A stretch of 64,000 nucleotides of DNA from JADJPG01 sp964491875. GTDB lineage: Bacteria > Verrucomicrobiota > Verrucomicrobiia > Limisphaerales > JADJPG01. The notes below the pieces were generated by a model. That model saw nothing but the letters and a program-made list of their open reading frames with translations. It was not told the origin of the DNA and made no database searches. Position 1 is the first letter of the stretch; the number at the start of each line of letters is the position of its first letter. This document shows positions 23,855 through 32,394 of this stretch, one piece after another. The DNA lies in assembly GCA_964491875.1 (NCBI GenBank), contig CAZBIC010000010.1:1-64000 (forward strand), given 5' to 3'. The position numbers and the translations under genes are program-made.

Positions 23855-25120
23855 ATGCCCCGCTCCAAATCCATCACCGCCGCCTACCGTCTCGCGCATG
23901 AACGCTACGCCGCGCTCGGCGTGGATGTTGACCGTGCACTCAAGGCGCTCGCCGCCATTCCCATTTCGCTCCAATGCTGGCAGGGCGATGACGTCGGCGG
24001 ATTCGAGAACCTCGGCACCTCGATCGGCGGCGGTCTCGCCGTCACCGGGAACTACCCCGGCAAAGCCCGCACGCCCGACGAGCTTCGAGCGGATTTGGAG
24101 AAGGCGCTTTCGCTCATTCCCGGCCGGCACCGCGTGAACCTGCACGCGATGTACGGCGAGTTCGGCGGCAAGAAGGTGGACCGCGACGAAATTGAGCCCA
24201 CGCATTTCAAGAACTGGATCGCATGGGCGAAGTCCCGCGGGCTCGGTTTCGATTTCAATCCCACCTGCTTCGCCCATCCGAAGGCCGCCGATGGCTTTAC
24301 GCTTTCACATCGCAACAAAAGCATCCGGAACTTCTGGATTGAACACTGCCGTCGCTCCCGCGAGATCGGCGCATCGATGGGCAAGGCGCTCGGCACGCCC
24401 TGCGTCACGAACGTGTGGATTCCCGATGGCTACAAGGATACGCCAGCAGATCGCCAAGGCCCGCGCGAGCGCCTCGCTGCCGCGTTGGACGAGGTCTTTA
24501 AGAAGCAGCTGCCAGCGAAGCATCTCCTCGACGCCGTGGAGCCCAAGCTGTTTGGCATCGGCGCGGAAAGTTACACGGTGGGTTCGCATGAGTTTTATCT
24601 CGGTTACGCCATCACGCGTCGCAAAGTGCTCTGTCTGGACGCCGGCCACTTCCATCCCACCGAGAGCATTGCGGACAAGATTTCCAGTGCGCTGCTCTAC
24701 GTCCCGGAGATTCTCCTGCACGTCAGCCGCGGCGTTCGCTGGGACAGCGACCACGTCGTGACCTTCAACGACGACCTGCAAACCATCGCCCGGGAAGTGA
24801 TCGCCAGCGGCCAAGCCAATCGCATTCATCTCGGCCTTGACTACTTCGACGCGAGCATCAACCGCATTGCGGCCTGGGTAATCGGCACGCGCAACCTGCA
24901 ACGCGCCCTGCTCGTCGCCCTGCTCGAACCTCCCGCCATTCGCGAGGCTGAACTCAGCGGCGACTACACCGCCCGACTGGCGCTTCAGGAAGAGGCGAAG
25001 GCACTGCCGTTTGGTGCGGTGTGGGATTATTTTTGTGAGAGCATGGAGGTGCCAATCGGCCGGCGCTGGCTCGAAGGAGTCGCCTCGCACGAAAAGCAAA
25101 CAGCAAGCAATCGTCGCTGA
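23855..25120 (+). CDS. rhaA: L-rhamnose isomerase
   Basis: A 421-residue TIM-barrel isomerase that converts L-rhamnose to L-rhamnulose with a divalent metal in the cytoplasm. Typical stretches are ISLQCWQGDDVGGFE (residues about 37-51), NLHAMYGEFGG, GLGFDFNPTCFAHPKAADGFTLSH, the metal ligands in VEPKLFGIGAESYTVGSHEFYLGYA, and LCLDAGHFHPTE. The length matches RhaA (about 420). Start ATG 23855. It works after RhaM and needs RhaB/RhaD elsewhere. Confidence 0.96.
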   Translation: MPRSKSITAAYRLAHERYAALGVDVDRALKALAAIPISLQCWQGDDVGGFENLGTSIGGGLAVTGNYPGKARTPDELRADLEKALSLIPGRHRVNLHAMYGEFGGKKVDRDEIEPTHFKNWIAWAKSRGLGFDFNPTCFAHPKAADGFTLSHRNKSIRNFWIEHCRRSREIGASMGKALGTPCVTNVWIPDGYKDTPADRQGPRERLAAALDEVFKKQLPAKHLLDAVEPKLFGIGAESYTVGSHEFYLGYAITRRKVLCLDAGHFHPTESIADKISSALLYVPEILLHVSRGVRWDSDHVVTFNDDLQTIAREVIASGQANRIHLGLDYFDASINRIAAWVIGTRNLQRALLVALLEPPAIREAELSGDYTARLALQEEAKALPFGAVWDYFCESMEVPIGRRWLEGVASHEKQTASNRR

Positions 25121-25227
25121 TTTAAAGGACCCGATTTTTGACTCGATGGCGTTACCTCTCGCGTCGCCGATCGAGAATTTGATTGCTGCGTCACCTTGGG
25201 TCCGTCTTAATTCTGTCCGCAATTTTT

Positions 25228-25319
25228 GCCAGGGCCCATGGAATGCGGACTTACGAACCCCGCCAGGGCCGGAAGGCAGCAACGGCAGTTTGCTCTGCAT
25301 CCGCCGTGGTCACCCTGGC
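25228..25319 (+). ncRNA. ffs: Signal recognition particle RNA, small bacterial (4.5S) type
   Basis: The helix-8 core is plain at 25262-25285: GCCAGGGCCGGAAGGCAGCA, with the GGAA tetraloop region and the AGCA asymmetric loop that bind Ffh. The 5' end GCCAGGG (25228-25234) pairs with CCCTGGC (25313-25319), giving a closed hairpin of about 92 bases. A T-run at 25320-25324 follows directly and would serve as terminator. The RNA joins Ffh to target membrane proteins. Its place just upstream of dnaX is a common bacterial arrangement, which strengthens the call. Confidence 0.93.
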
Positions 25320-25326
25320 TTTTTCT

Positions 25327-25413
25327 ATTTACGATTTATGATTTACGATTTCCGAGTGCGCCGCGCCACTTTCGCGACCTCGGCTCGCAAATCGTAGATC
25401 GAGATTCGTAAAT
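25327..25413. repeat. Inverted-repeat element (ATTTACGA arms) between SRP RNA and dnaX
   Basis: Arms 25327-25351 and 25389-25413 pair at about 20 of 25 positions (ATTTACGATT... against ...ATTCGTAAAT). The right arm ends 3 bases before the dnaX ATG, leaving no room for a ribosome site outside the repeat. AT-rich arms and a GC-rich centre differ from surrounding DNA. Confidence 0.7.
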
Positions 25414-25416
25414 CGA

Positions 25417-27306
25417 ATGGCTTATCAGGTCATCGCCAGAAAGTATCGCCCGCAGCGGTTCGCCGATGTGGTGGGGCAGGAGCACGTCACCCAGACGCTC
25501 GCCAACGCCATCGCGCAGAATCGCATCGCGCACGCCTACCTGTTCTGCGGCCCTCGCGGCACCGGCAAGACCACCGTCGCCCGCATCTTCGCGAAATGCC
25601 TGAACGCCACCGGCGGCCCGAAGGTGGACTTCGCCGAAGACGACACGCGCTGTCAGGAAATCACCGAAGGCCGCAGTATCGACGTGCTGGAGATCGACGG
25701 CGCGAGCAACAACGGCGTGGAACAGGTGCGCGAACTTCGCGAGACCGTGAAGTACGCGCCCGCATCGTCAAAGTTCAAGATCTACATCATCGACGAAGTT
25801 CACATGCTCTCCACGGCAGCGTTCAACGCGCTGCTAAAGACACTGGAAGAACCGCCGGAGCACGTGAAGTTCCTCTTCGCCACCACCGATCCGGAGAAGG
25901 TGTTGCCGACGATTCTCTCCCGCTGCCAACGCTTCGACTTGCGGCGCATTCCCGTGTCGCTCATCACGGAGCATCTCGGCTACATCGCGAAGCAGGAGAA
26001 CGTGAACATCGATGCCGAGGCCCTGCACGCGATCGCGCGCGGTGCGGACGGCGGCATGCGCGACGCGGAGTCCGCGCTGGATCAACTCATCAGCTTTTGC
26101 GGGGACAAGATTGTCGAGAGCGACGTGCTGTCGATGTTCGGCCTCACGGCGCGCAGCCAGGTCATCGCGCTCGCGGCGGCGGTCTTGAATGGCGACGCCG
26201 AAGGAGCGCTCCGCGAACTGAACGCGCTGGCCAAGCACGGCAAGGATCTCGGTCGGCTGCTGTCCGATCTGCTGAATCATTTCCGCAACTTGCTCATCTA
26301 CCAGGTCTCGAAGGGCGACTTGAAGTTGCTGGAAGTTTCCGAGACTGAAGGCACGAGCCTCAAGGAACAATCCGCCGCCGTCAGCGGCGAGACGCTGACG
26401 CGCATCATGGAGGTGCTGACGGAAGCGGAAGGCCGTCTCCGCGACGCTGCGTCGAAGAAGATCTTCATCGAAGTAGCCTTGCTGAAGGCGATTCAGGCGC
26501 GCAATGCAGTGAGCATTGATTCCGTGCTGAGGCAACTCCAGCAATTGCGCAGCGAGGGCGGCGGACCCGCAGCACCGGCTTTAATCTCGGCGCAAGCGAC
26601 AACTCCAACCCCGATCCAGCGACCCGTCGAGACGCCGCGTCCTGCCGCGGTTGCTCCGGCAGTTTTGGCACCTACGCCTGCGCCGGCAGCCACACCCAAG
26701 GCGACTGTCTTCTCACCGCCACCGGCTCCGACTCCATCCCCAGTCACAGTGCAAGTCGCCCCGGCCGTTCCAGACCAGCCACCAGCACCTTCCAGCGGCG
26801 AGGTCGATCTTCATTCGTTGTGGGCCGCGCTTCTTGATGCAGTCGGCCGCGCCAGTCCTTTCACGCGCGGTTATTTGATCGAGGCGCATCCGGTGTCACT
26901 GACGAAGAACGTTTTCACGATCGGTTTCGCACCTGAGTTCGCCGATCACATCGACTTGGTGAACAACGCCAAGACGAATGGCGTGCTGCAGACGAAACTT
27001 GGCGAGTTCGGCCATCCGTACACCCAGGTTAAGTTCATCAAGGCTGAACCGCCGGCGAGCTGGTCGGAGGCACGTGCCAGTCTTCAAACCGCCGCACCTG
27101 CTGCTTCGTCGGCACCTGCGCCATCAACTGCCGCACCGTCACCAGCGAAAGCGAACGGTTCATCTGGGCTCGCCGCGGCTGGCGCCCAGCCCAAGCGCGA
27201 TAAGCCGGTTCCGATCACGCTCAATGCGGAGGAGTTCAAGAACGACCCTCTTATCCAGAAAGCACTGGAAGTTTTCAAAGGCCGCATCATTGAAGTGCGC
27301 GCCTGA
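25417..27306 (+). CDS. dnaX: DNA polymerase III subunits gamma/tau
   Basis: A 629-residue AAA+ clamp-loader motor protein. Walker A GPRGTGKTT lies at 45-53, Walker B IIDEVHML near 125-132, sensor-1 FATTDPEKV and the arginine finger in LSRCQRFD. Domain III spans about 230-380. A Pro/Ala-rich linker (about 385-480) and a tau-like C-terminal domain (about 485-629) follow. Oddly, the four-cysteine zinc module after Walker A is largely missing: the stretch AKCLNATGG ... DDTRCQEI keeps two cysteines, only one of them in a usual place. No Shine-Dalgarno sequence is seen because an inverted repeat abuts the start. ebfC and recR follow on the same strand, the classic dnaX-ybaB-recR order. Confidence 0.96.
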   Translation: MAYQVIARKYRPQRFADVVGQEHVTQTLANAIAQNRIAHAYLFCGPRGTGKTTVARIFAKCLNATGGPKVDFAEDDTRCQEITEGRSIDVLEIDGASNNGVEQVRELRETVKYAPASSKFKIYIIDEVHMLSTAAFNALLKTLEEPPEHVKFLFATTDPEKVLPTILSRCQRFDLRRIPVSLITEHLGYIAKQENVNIDAEALHAIARGADGGMRDAESALDQLISFCGDKIVESDVLSMFGLTARSQVIALAAAVLNGDAEGALRELNALAKHGKDLGRLLSDLLNHFRNLLIYQVSKGDLKLLEVSETEGTSLKEQSAAVSGETLTRIMEVLTEAEGRLRDAASKKIFIEVALLKAIQARNAVSIDSVLRQLQQLRSEGGGPAAPALISAQATTPTPIQRPVETPRPAAVAPAVLAPTPAPAATPKATVFSPPPAPTPSPVTVQVAPAVPDQPPAPSSGEVDLHSLWAALLDAVGRASPFTRGYLIEAHPVSLTKNVFTIGFAPEFADHIDLVNNAKTNGVLQTKLGEFGHPYTQVKFIKAEPPASWSEARASLQTAAPAASSAPAPSTAAPSPAKANGSSGLAAAGAQPKRDKPVPITLNAEEFKNDPLIQKALEVFKGRIIEVRA

Positions 27307-27347
27307 TGTAGTCCGTCACGCCAAAACAACCAACCCAACATTTTCCT

Positions 27348-27659
27348 ATGTCGAGCATTGGCAAATTGATGAAGCAAGCGCAGCGCATGCAGCAGCAGAT
27401 GGAGCAGGTCCAGGCCGCTCTTGCCGCGCGCACCGTGGACGCCACGAGCGGAGGAGGCGCCGTGAAAGTCACCGCGAAATGCGATGGAACGCTGGCGTCC
27501 ATCAAGATCGATCCCGCCGCAGTCACTCCGGGCGACGCTTCGATGCTGGAGGACATGATTCTTCTCGCGGCCAATCAGGCGCTCGACCAGGCCAAGAAGA
27601 TCTCAACTGAGGAAATGGGCAAGGTCACCCAGGGCTTCAGCATGCCGGGCCTGATGTGA
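27348..27659 (+). CDS. ebfC: YbaB/EbfC family nucleoid-associated protein
   Basis: A 103-residue protein of the YbaB/EbfC family, which forms tweezer-shaped dimers that bind DNA. MKQAQRMQQQMEQVQAALAARTVDATSGGGAVKVTAKCDG and the closing GFSMPGLM are typical. Its length and its place between dnaX and recR are those seen in many bacteria. The ATG at 27348 gives the usual MSSIGKLMKQAQ-type start. Its role in recombination or replication is by family and context. Confidence 0.94.
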   Translation: MSSIGKLMKQAQRMQQQMEQVQAALAARTVDATSGGGAVKVTAKCDGTLASIKIDPAAVTPGDASMLEDMILLAANQALDQAKKISTEEMGKVTQGFSMPGLM

Positions 27660-27664
27660 GAGAC

Positions 27665-27735
27665 GTGATGCGTCGTGCGTGATTCGTGACGGAGTCAATG
27701 CCACGACGGCGGATACGCATCACTCACCACGAATC
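27665..27735. repeat. Short interleaved inverted repeats upstream of recR
   Basis: GTGATGCG (27665-27672) pairs with CGCATCAC (27716-27723), and GATTCGTG (27681-27688) pairs with CACGAATC (27728-27735). The order is A-B-A'-B', so both cannot form as simple nested hairpins. It ends 8 bases before the recR start. Confidence 0.45.
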
Positions 27736-27743
27736 CCGACTCC

Positions 27744-28346
27744 ATGTCTGCGCTTCCCGAGCCAATCAACCAGCTGCTAGCCGCACTGAATACGCTTCCG
27801 GGAATCGGTCCGCGCTCTGCTGAACGGCTGGCGCTGCACCTGGTGCAAAGCGAGGCGGGAGCAGTCAAACAGCTGGCGGAAGCCATCCTTCAGGCCCGAG
27901 AACGCATTCGAGCCTGCAGCGTTTGCGGCGCACTCACCGAACAGATCCCCTGCTCCATCTGCGACGACCCACGGCGCGATGGCGCTCTCGTCTGTGTCAT
28001 CGAGCGCCCGGTGGACATCATCAGCATCGAGCGTTCGGGGACATATCGCGGCCGGTTTCACGTGCTGGGCGGAAAGATTTCGCCCTTAAACGGAGTTGAG
28101 CCAGAGGATCTGCGAATTGCGGAACTTGAGAAGCGGCTGGGAACTGAGCCTATTCAGGAAGTCATTCTCGCGCTCGGAACCGACGTGGAAGGAGATGCCA
28201 CAAGTTACTATCTCGCGAAGCGATTGGCGACGAAAGGCATCAAGGTGACGCGCATCGCCCACGGATTGCCGGCTGGCAGCGGACTGGAGTTCGCCGACGA
28301 TTTGACCTTGAGCCACGCCTTGGCTGGCCGGCGTGAACTGGACTGA
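27744..28346 (+). CDS. recR: Recombination protein RecR
   Basis: A 200-residue RecR. An N-terminal helix-hairpin-helix (LNTLPGIGPRSAERLALHL), the C4 zinc finger CSVCGALTEQIPCSIC (about residues 53-68), a Toprim domain (VCVIERPVDIISIERSG ... FHVLGGKISPLNGVEPEDL) and the closing helix-rich ALAGRRELD are all intact. RecR rings load RecA at gaps with RecO/RecF. It follows ebfC after a small palindrome. Confidence 0.96.
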   Translation: MSALPEPINQLLAALNTLPGIGPRSAERLALHLVQSEAGAVKQLAEAILQARERIRACSVCGALTEQIPCSICDDPRRDGALVCVIERPVDIISIERSGTYRGRFHVLGGKISPLNGVEPEDLRIAELEKRLGTEPIQEVILALGTDVEGDATSYYLAKRLATKGIKVTRIAHGLPAGSGLEFADDLTLSHALAGRRELD

Positions 28347-28361
28347 ACTCCGCACGATTTT

Positions 28362-28979
28362 ATGAAGCTTCCGGAAGTTGCGGTCTTCGATCTCGGCAAG
28401 GTGCTGGTGGATTTCGACTACAGCATCGCCGCCCGTCGCATCGCCGCGCGCAGCACGATGCCGCCAACCGACATCCAGAAGTTCATCGATCATTCCCCGA
28501 TCCTGGTCCGCTACGAGACAGGTCTGATGTCCCGCGAAGACTTCTATTCCGAGATTCGCGCCATCACTGGCTTTCTCGGCGACATCGAGGAATTCGGTTC
28601 GTTCTTCGCCGACATTTTCTCACCGATGGACGAGATGATCCGCTTGCACGCCCAACTGCGCGAGCACCGCGTACCGACATTTATTTTCTCGAACACCAAC
28701 GACCTCGCGATCTCACACATTCGACGAAACTTCCCGTTCTTCGCGAACTTCGACGACTACGTGCTCTCCTACGAGCATGGCGCGATGAAGCCGCACACGA
28801 AGCTTTACGAAGTTGTCGAACGCGTCACCGCGAAGCGAGGCGCCCAAATTCTTTACCTCGATGATCGTCCGGAAAACGCCGAAGCCGGCGTCGCGCGGGG
28901 CTGGCACGTGATTCAGCACCATGATCCGGCGGCGAGCATCAGCCGTGTCAAGGAATTGGAATTATTGCCAAAGGATTAG
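28362..28979 (+). CDS. HAD-family phosphatase of the YihX type
   Basis: A 205-residue haloacid dehalogenase-fold hydrolase. Motif I is VFDLGKVLVDFD, with nucleophile Asp10 followed by Leu-Gly instead of x-Asp, as in the YihX branch (alpha-glucose-1-phosphate phosphatase). Motif II is FIFSNTND, motif III Lys lies in HGAMKPHTKLYE, and motif IV in YLDDRPEN. It should remove phosphate from a small sugar phosphate in the cytoplasm. It begins 15 bases after recR, so it may be co-transcribed. Substrate not known. Confidence 0.85.
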   Translation: MKLPEVAVFDLGKVLVDFDYSIAARRIAARSTMPPTDIQKFIDHSPILVRYETGLMSREDFYSEIRAITGFLGDIEEFGSFFADIFSPMDEMIRLHAQLREHRVPTFIFSNTNDLAISHIRRNFPFFANFDDYVLSYEHGAMKPHTKLYEVVERVTAKRGAQILYLDDRPENAEAGVARGWHVIQHHDPAASISRVKELELLPKD

Positions 28980-29018
28980 TTCCGACCGCAACCAGCAATC
29001 TCTGCGAAGGACGTTTGT

Positions 29019-29044
29019 GAGCGCCCGGGATCGCTTCAGCGCTC
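29019..29044 (+). terminator. Weak hairpin after the HAD phosphatase gene
   Basis: GAGCGC (29019-29024) and GCGCTC (29039-29044) form a 6-base stem with a 14-base loop, followed by a few T residues (TTTT at 29051-29054). It is a modest intrinsic terminator at best. Confidence 0.25.
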
Positions 29045-29071
29045 CGATGCTTTTGACGATTGTCCCAGCAC

Positions 29072-29545
29072 ATGCGGACTCGAATAAAGCAATGGCTGAT
29101 TGTCGGCGTTCTAATTGGCGACGGGATTGGACTGACCGCGTTTGGTTGGAACCGCCTAAACCTTTTGGAGGAACTCGCTGAGCGCGGAATTGAGGCGAAG
29201 GCCAAAGTGCTGGATCACTCAATCGGCCAATACTCGAAGCGAAGCACCTCCTATAGTCTCACGTTGGAATTCTCGCCCGATGCTCACCCGACCGTCACGA
29301 AAACGATGACGGTCGACGGCAACACCTACCGTTCCGCCGTCAAGAATGGCGTGGCAACGGTTCGCTACCTCGCGGAGGATCCCGATACCTGTTCCGCAGA
29401 AAAGTCGGCACTCCTGCCCTATCAGATCGTGAAAGTGTTTGGAATGATCATGCTCGGTGCGGGAATCGTGGTGAGCTGGATCGTTTTCCGCCCAAAATGC
29501 AGGTCCACCGAGAATCCGACCGCGGCTGTCACGAAGCAGGCTTGA
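29072..29545 (+). CDS. DUF3592-like membrane protein
   Basis: A 157-residue protein from ATG 29072 (the frame is also open from TTG 29060). A hydrophobic segment at about 7-28 and another at about 117-137 flank a soluble beta-rich domain with AKAKVLDHSIGQYSKRSTSYSLTLEF and VRYLAEDPDTC. The arrangement and the V-x-Y-x-x-x-P-x-x-C stretch are those of DUF3592 proteins, whose job is unknown. It overlaps the 3' end of the opposite-strand gene by 17 bases. Confidence 0.7.
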   Translation: MRTRIKQWLIVGVLIGDGIGLTAFGWNRLNLLEELAERGIEAKAKVLDHSIGQYSKRSTSYSLTLEFSPDAHPTVTKTMTVDGNTYRSAVKNGVATVRYLAEDPDTCSAEKSALLPYQIVKVFGMIMLGAGIVVSWIVFRPKCRSTENPTAAVTKQA

Positions 29546-30239
29546 TCAACTTCTCCACCGGAATGTCCGGTTCCCCCAGAGTCACGAGACGTTCGCGAAG
29601 ATCATTCAGCGCCAGCCGTGTATCGTGAAAACGTTCCGAGAGCATTCCGAAGATGCCGTCCAAGTCGTACTTCCGCGCCAGGCGATGATCGCTGGCCACC
29701 CGGTAGTTCGCACTGCCCAGGCCTTCGTAGTAGGTCAGATCGGGGAAGCCCTTGCGTTCGGAACGAAACCGAATGCGATCCGGGAACACACCGGACATGA
29801 ACAGGGATTGATTGCCAATGTGCGCCCGGATGTAGAACCCGGTGGTGTCGTCAGCGGTCTGGAGCGCCGCGAGCATTTCGAAGAAGTAGTCCTTCACCTC
29901 GCCCTTCACCGTGCAGCGGGTGCGTTCGATCTGCGAGAATTCCGCCAATACTGAGGCGACGTAGTCCGCAAGGGGACGTTCCTTCAGATCCGATCGGCGG
30001 AAGCTTTGGCGGACGAGAATGTAGAAATAGAAATGCGAGGAGATGCGGAGGCAGTTGCGGTGTTCCAGAACTGCGCGGAGGAGGGATTCGTCATCGAGGA
30101 TGAGGTCCCGCGACTCCTCGTCACTGAGCAACTGGACGAGGGTGTCTGCCGAGCCGGCTTTCGGCCCGAGCACGCTCAGGATGAAATCAATATCCTCAGC
30201 GGTGAACTGAACCCTGCAGTTGGGCCGAATGACCATCAT
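29529..30239 (-). CDS. Conserved-looking cytoplasmic protein of unknown function
   Basis: A 236-residue soluble protein with no signal peptide or membrane segment. It is mostly helical, with segments such as FTAEDIDFILSVLGPKAGSADTLVQLLSDEESRDLILDD (containing the run D-D-E-S-LL) and a later beta region RAHIGNQSLFMSGVFPDRI. Codon use fits the neighbours and the frame is clean, so it is surely coding. I do not recognise the family. It is convergent with the DUF3592 gene and divergent from the rhomboid gene. Confidence 0.75.
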   Translation of the reverse strand: MMVIRPNCRVQFTAEDIDFILSVLGPKAGSADTLVQLLSDEESRDLILDDESLLRAVLEHRNCLRISSHFYFYILVRQSFRRSDLKERPLADYVASVLAEFSQIERTRCTVKGEVKDYFFEMLAALQTADDTTGFYIRAHIGNQSLFMSGVFPDRIRFRSERKGFPDLTYYEGLGSANYRVASDHRLARKYDLDGIFGMLSERFHDTRLALNDLRERLVTLGEPDIPVEKLIKPAS

Positions 30240-30337
30240 ACGACATCTGCTTAACCCATCGGCTACCCGAAGAATGGCTCAAGGTAAAACAATTCGTGCG
30301 AAACGTAAAGCGTCGGCGTGGTCATGCAGGAGATTTC

Positions 30338-31249
30338 ATGGTATACACATCATGCATGCAGACAATGCCCGCCGCGATACCCGCTCGCACTGAGCGCCAG
30401 GCCATGGACTGGAGCCTGGTCCTGGTCAGCGAAGGGATCGATGCCGTCATCGAACGCGATCCGGAGACGTTCGTGTGGCGCCTTCTCGTTCAGGCTCCCG
30501 ACTATCCCCGGGCGATGGACGTCATCCGGAAGTATCGAGCGGAGAATCGTCCTCAAATCTTCCAGCAACAACTTCCGTGGTCCGGGCTAATCTTTGACTG
30601 GAGATGTCTCGTGCCCATCGCGATTCTCGTCTTTCTCTTCGCTGTCGAAGCCACTGGCCGGGGCGCCCTCAGCAAAGCCGGCATGATGCACAATCAATCG
30701 GTGCATGCGGGCGAATGGTGGCGACTCCTGACCGCGGTGACTCTTCACGGAGACATGGCTCACCTCATCGCCAATGCCACCACCGGCTTGATCCTCGTTG
30801 GTCTCGCGATGGGCATTTACGGCGGGGGAACAGGTTTGTTCGCATCGTTCCTCGCTGGGGTCGGTGGGAACGTCGCCGGGCTTCTCATCTATCCCGAATC
30901 ACATCGAGGGTTGGGCGCCTCAGGAATGATTATGGGCGCGCTGGGACTTCTCGCGGCGCAGTGGATTACCCTGCTCAAGCAAGGCCTGACACCGCGACAA
31001 CTGGCGATCCGCGGTGTGCTCAGCGGCGGCTTACTGCTCGTGCTGCTCGGGTTCAGTCCGCAGGAGAATGTCGACGTGCTCGCTCATGTCGCTGGATTCT
31101 TCTCCGGCCTGATCATCGGTGTCGGACTGGCGTTTTGCCCGCCCAAAGTGCGAGCCAGCGCGTGGCTGGATCGCGCAGCGCTCCTGCTCTGCTTCGGCTC
31201 CGGCAGTCTCGCCTGGTGGCTGGCGCTGCGTGCCTTCGGGCGTGTTTGA
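30338..31249 (+). CDS. Rhomboid-family intramembrane serine protease
   Basis: A 303-residue protein. A soluble N-terminal part (about 1-85) is followed by six or seven membrane helices. The catalytic Ser lies in GLGASGMIMG (Ser195) and the catalytic His in VLAHVAGFFSG (His250), the normal dyad. The loop-1 motif EWWRLLTAVTLHGDMAHLIANA, including the helix-2 His and Asn, is present, so the enzyme should be active in the inner membrane. The start is fixed by a good ribosome site, AGGAGA, six bases before ATG 30338. The N-terminal ~75 residues recall a small DUF2007-like domain (AIERDPETFVWRLLVQAPDYPRAMDVI-type pattern). Substrate unknown. Confidence 0.88.
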   Translation: MVYTSCMQTMPAAIPARTERQAMDWSLVLVSEGIDAVIERDPETFVWRLLVQAPDYPRAMDVIRKYRAENRPQIFQQQLPWSGLIFDWRCLVPIAILVFLFAVEATGRGALSKAGMMHNQSVHAGEWWRLLTAVTLHGDMAHLIANATTGLILVGLAMGIYGGGTGLFASFLAGVGGNVAGLLIYPESHRGLGASGMIMGALGLLAAQWITLLKQGLTPRQLAIRGVLSGGLLLVLLGFSPQENVDVLAHVAGFFSGLIIGVGLAFCPPKVRASAWLDRAALLLCFGSGSLAWWLALRAFGRV

Positions 31250-31286
31250 ACTTTCCATTTCCCCGCGTTTCTCTACCCTCTCCGCG

Positions 31287-32339
31287 ATGCTTCCAACGCA
31301 CAATTTGCACGTTAAAGAGTCGATTCGACTGACGGCCCCGCGCGATCTCAAGGCGCAGCTGCCGATGACCGAAACCGCGAACAAGACGGTGGTCGAAGGT
31401 CGCGAAACCATCAGCGCCATCCTCAAGCAAACCGATCCGCGCCTGCTCGTCGTGGTTGGCCCCTGCTCGATTCATGATCCGAAAGGCGCGCTCGAATACG
31501 CAAAGCGCTTGAACGTGCTGCGCAAGGATCTAGCGGATCAGCTCTTCATCGTGATGCGCGTTTACTTCGAAAAGCCCCGCACAACGATTGGTTGGAAGGG
31601 CTTAATCTACGATCCCACTCTCGATGGCAGTGATGACATCCAGACCGGCCTGCGAAAGGCTCGTGAGCTCCTGCTGCAAATCAACGAGATGGGATTGCCC
31701 ACCGCCACGGAGTTCCTAGACCCCGTCGTTCCGCAATACATCGCAGATTTGGTGAGCTGGGCTGCGATTGGCGCCCGGACCACCGAATCGCAGACGCATC
31801 GCCAAATGGCCAGCGGCCTTTCCATGCCGGTGGGCTACAAGAACGGCACGGACGGCGGCTTGCAGATCGCCATCGACGCGATGCAATCCGCGATGCGACC
31901 GCACAGTTTTTTAGGCATCGACCAGGATGGATTCACCAGCATCGTCCGCACTACCGGCAATCCGGACGGGCACGCCGTTCTTCGCGGTGGCCGGCTCATG
32001 ACGAACTACGATGCGGAGAGCATTCGTGTGGCGGCGGAGAGTTTGAAAAAGGCCGGGCTTGCCCCCGTGTTGATGGTGGATTGCAGCCACGCCAACTCAC
32101 TCAAGCAGCACGCCAAGCAGGAGGAAGTGTGGCGTAGCTTGATTGAACAACGCCTAGCTGGCAGCAAACCGATCACCGGGGTGATGATCGAGAGCAACCT
32201 TTCCGAAGGCAGCCAGTCCATTCCACAGAACCTTGCCGACCTGCGCTACGGCGTCTCCGTCACGGATGCCTGCCTGGGCTGGGATGTTACCGAGCGTATC
32301 CTTCGCTGGGGCTGCGACGAATTAGCGAAAAGTCGCTGA
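31287..32339 (+). CDS. aroF: 3-deoxy-7-phosphoheptulonate (DAHP) synthase, AroF/G/H type
   Basis: A 350-residue class I DAHP synthase joining phosphoenolpyruvate and erythrose 4-phosphate, the first step of the shikimate pathway. Signature stretches: VVVGPCSIHDPKGALEYA with the metal-ligand Cys, RVYFEKPRTTIGWKGL, GARTTESQTHRQMASGLSMPVGYKNGTDG (split here into GARTTESQTHR and GLSMPVGYKNGTDG), VDCSHANS and MIESNL. The ATG at 31287 gives the standard N-terminus (NLHVKESIRL), while the longer open frame upstream is non-coding. The AroF/G/H feedback type cannot be told apart by eye. Stands alone. Confidence 0.95.
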   Translation: MLPTHNLHVKESIRLTAPRDLKAQLPMTETANKTVVEGRETISAILKQTDPRLLVVVGPCSIHDPKGALEYAKRLNVLRKDLADQLFIVMRVYFEKPRTTIGWKGLIYDPTLDGSDDIQTGLRKARELLLQINEMGLPTATEFLDPVVPQYIADLVSWAAIGARTTESQTHRQMASGLSMPVGYKNGTDGGLQIAIDAMQSAMRPHSFLGIDQDGFTSIVRTTGNPDGHAVLRGGRLMTNYDAESIRVAAESLKKAGLAPVLMVDCSHANSLKQHAKQEEVWRSLIEQRLAGSKPITGVMIESNLSEGSQSIPQNLADLRYGVSVTDACLGWDVTERILRWGCDELAKSR

Positions 32340-32394
32340 GCAGGGTTGGAGTTCAATGCACCGCCGGCACAAGTGAACACTTTCGAAACGAACA

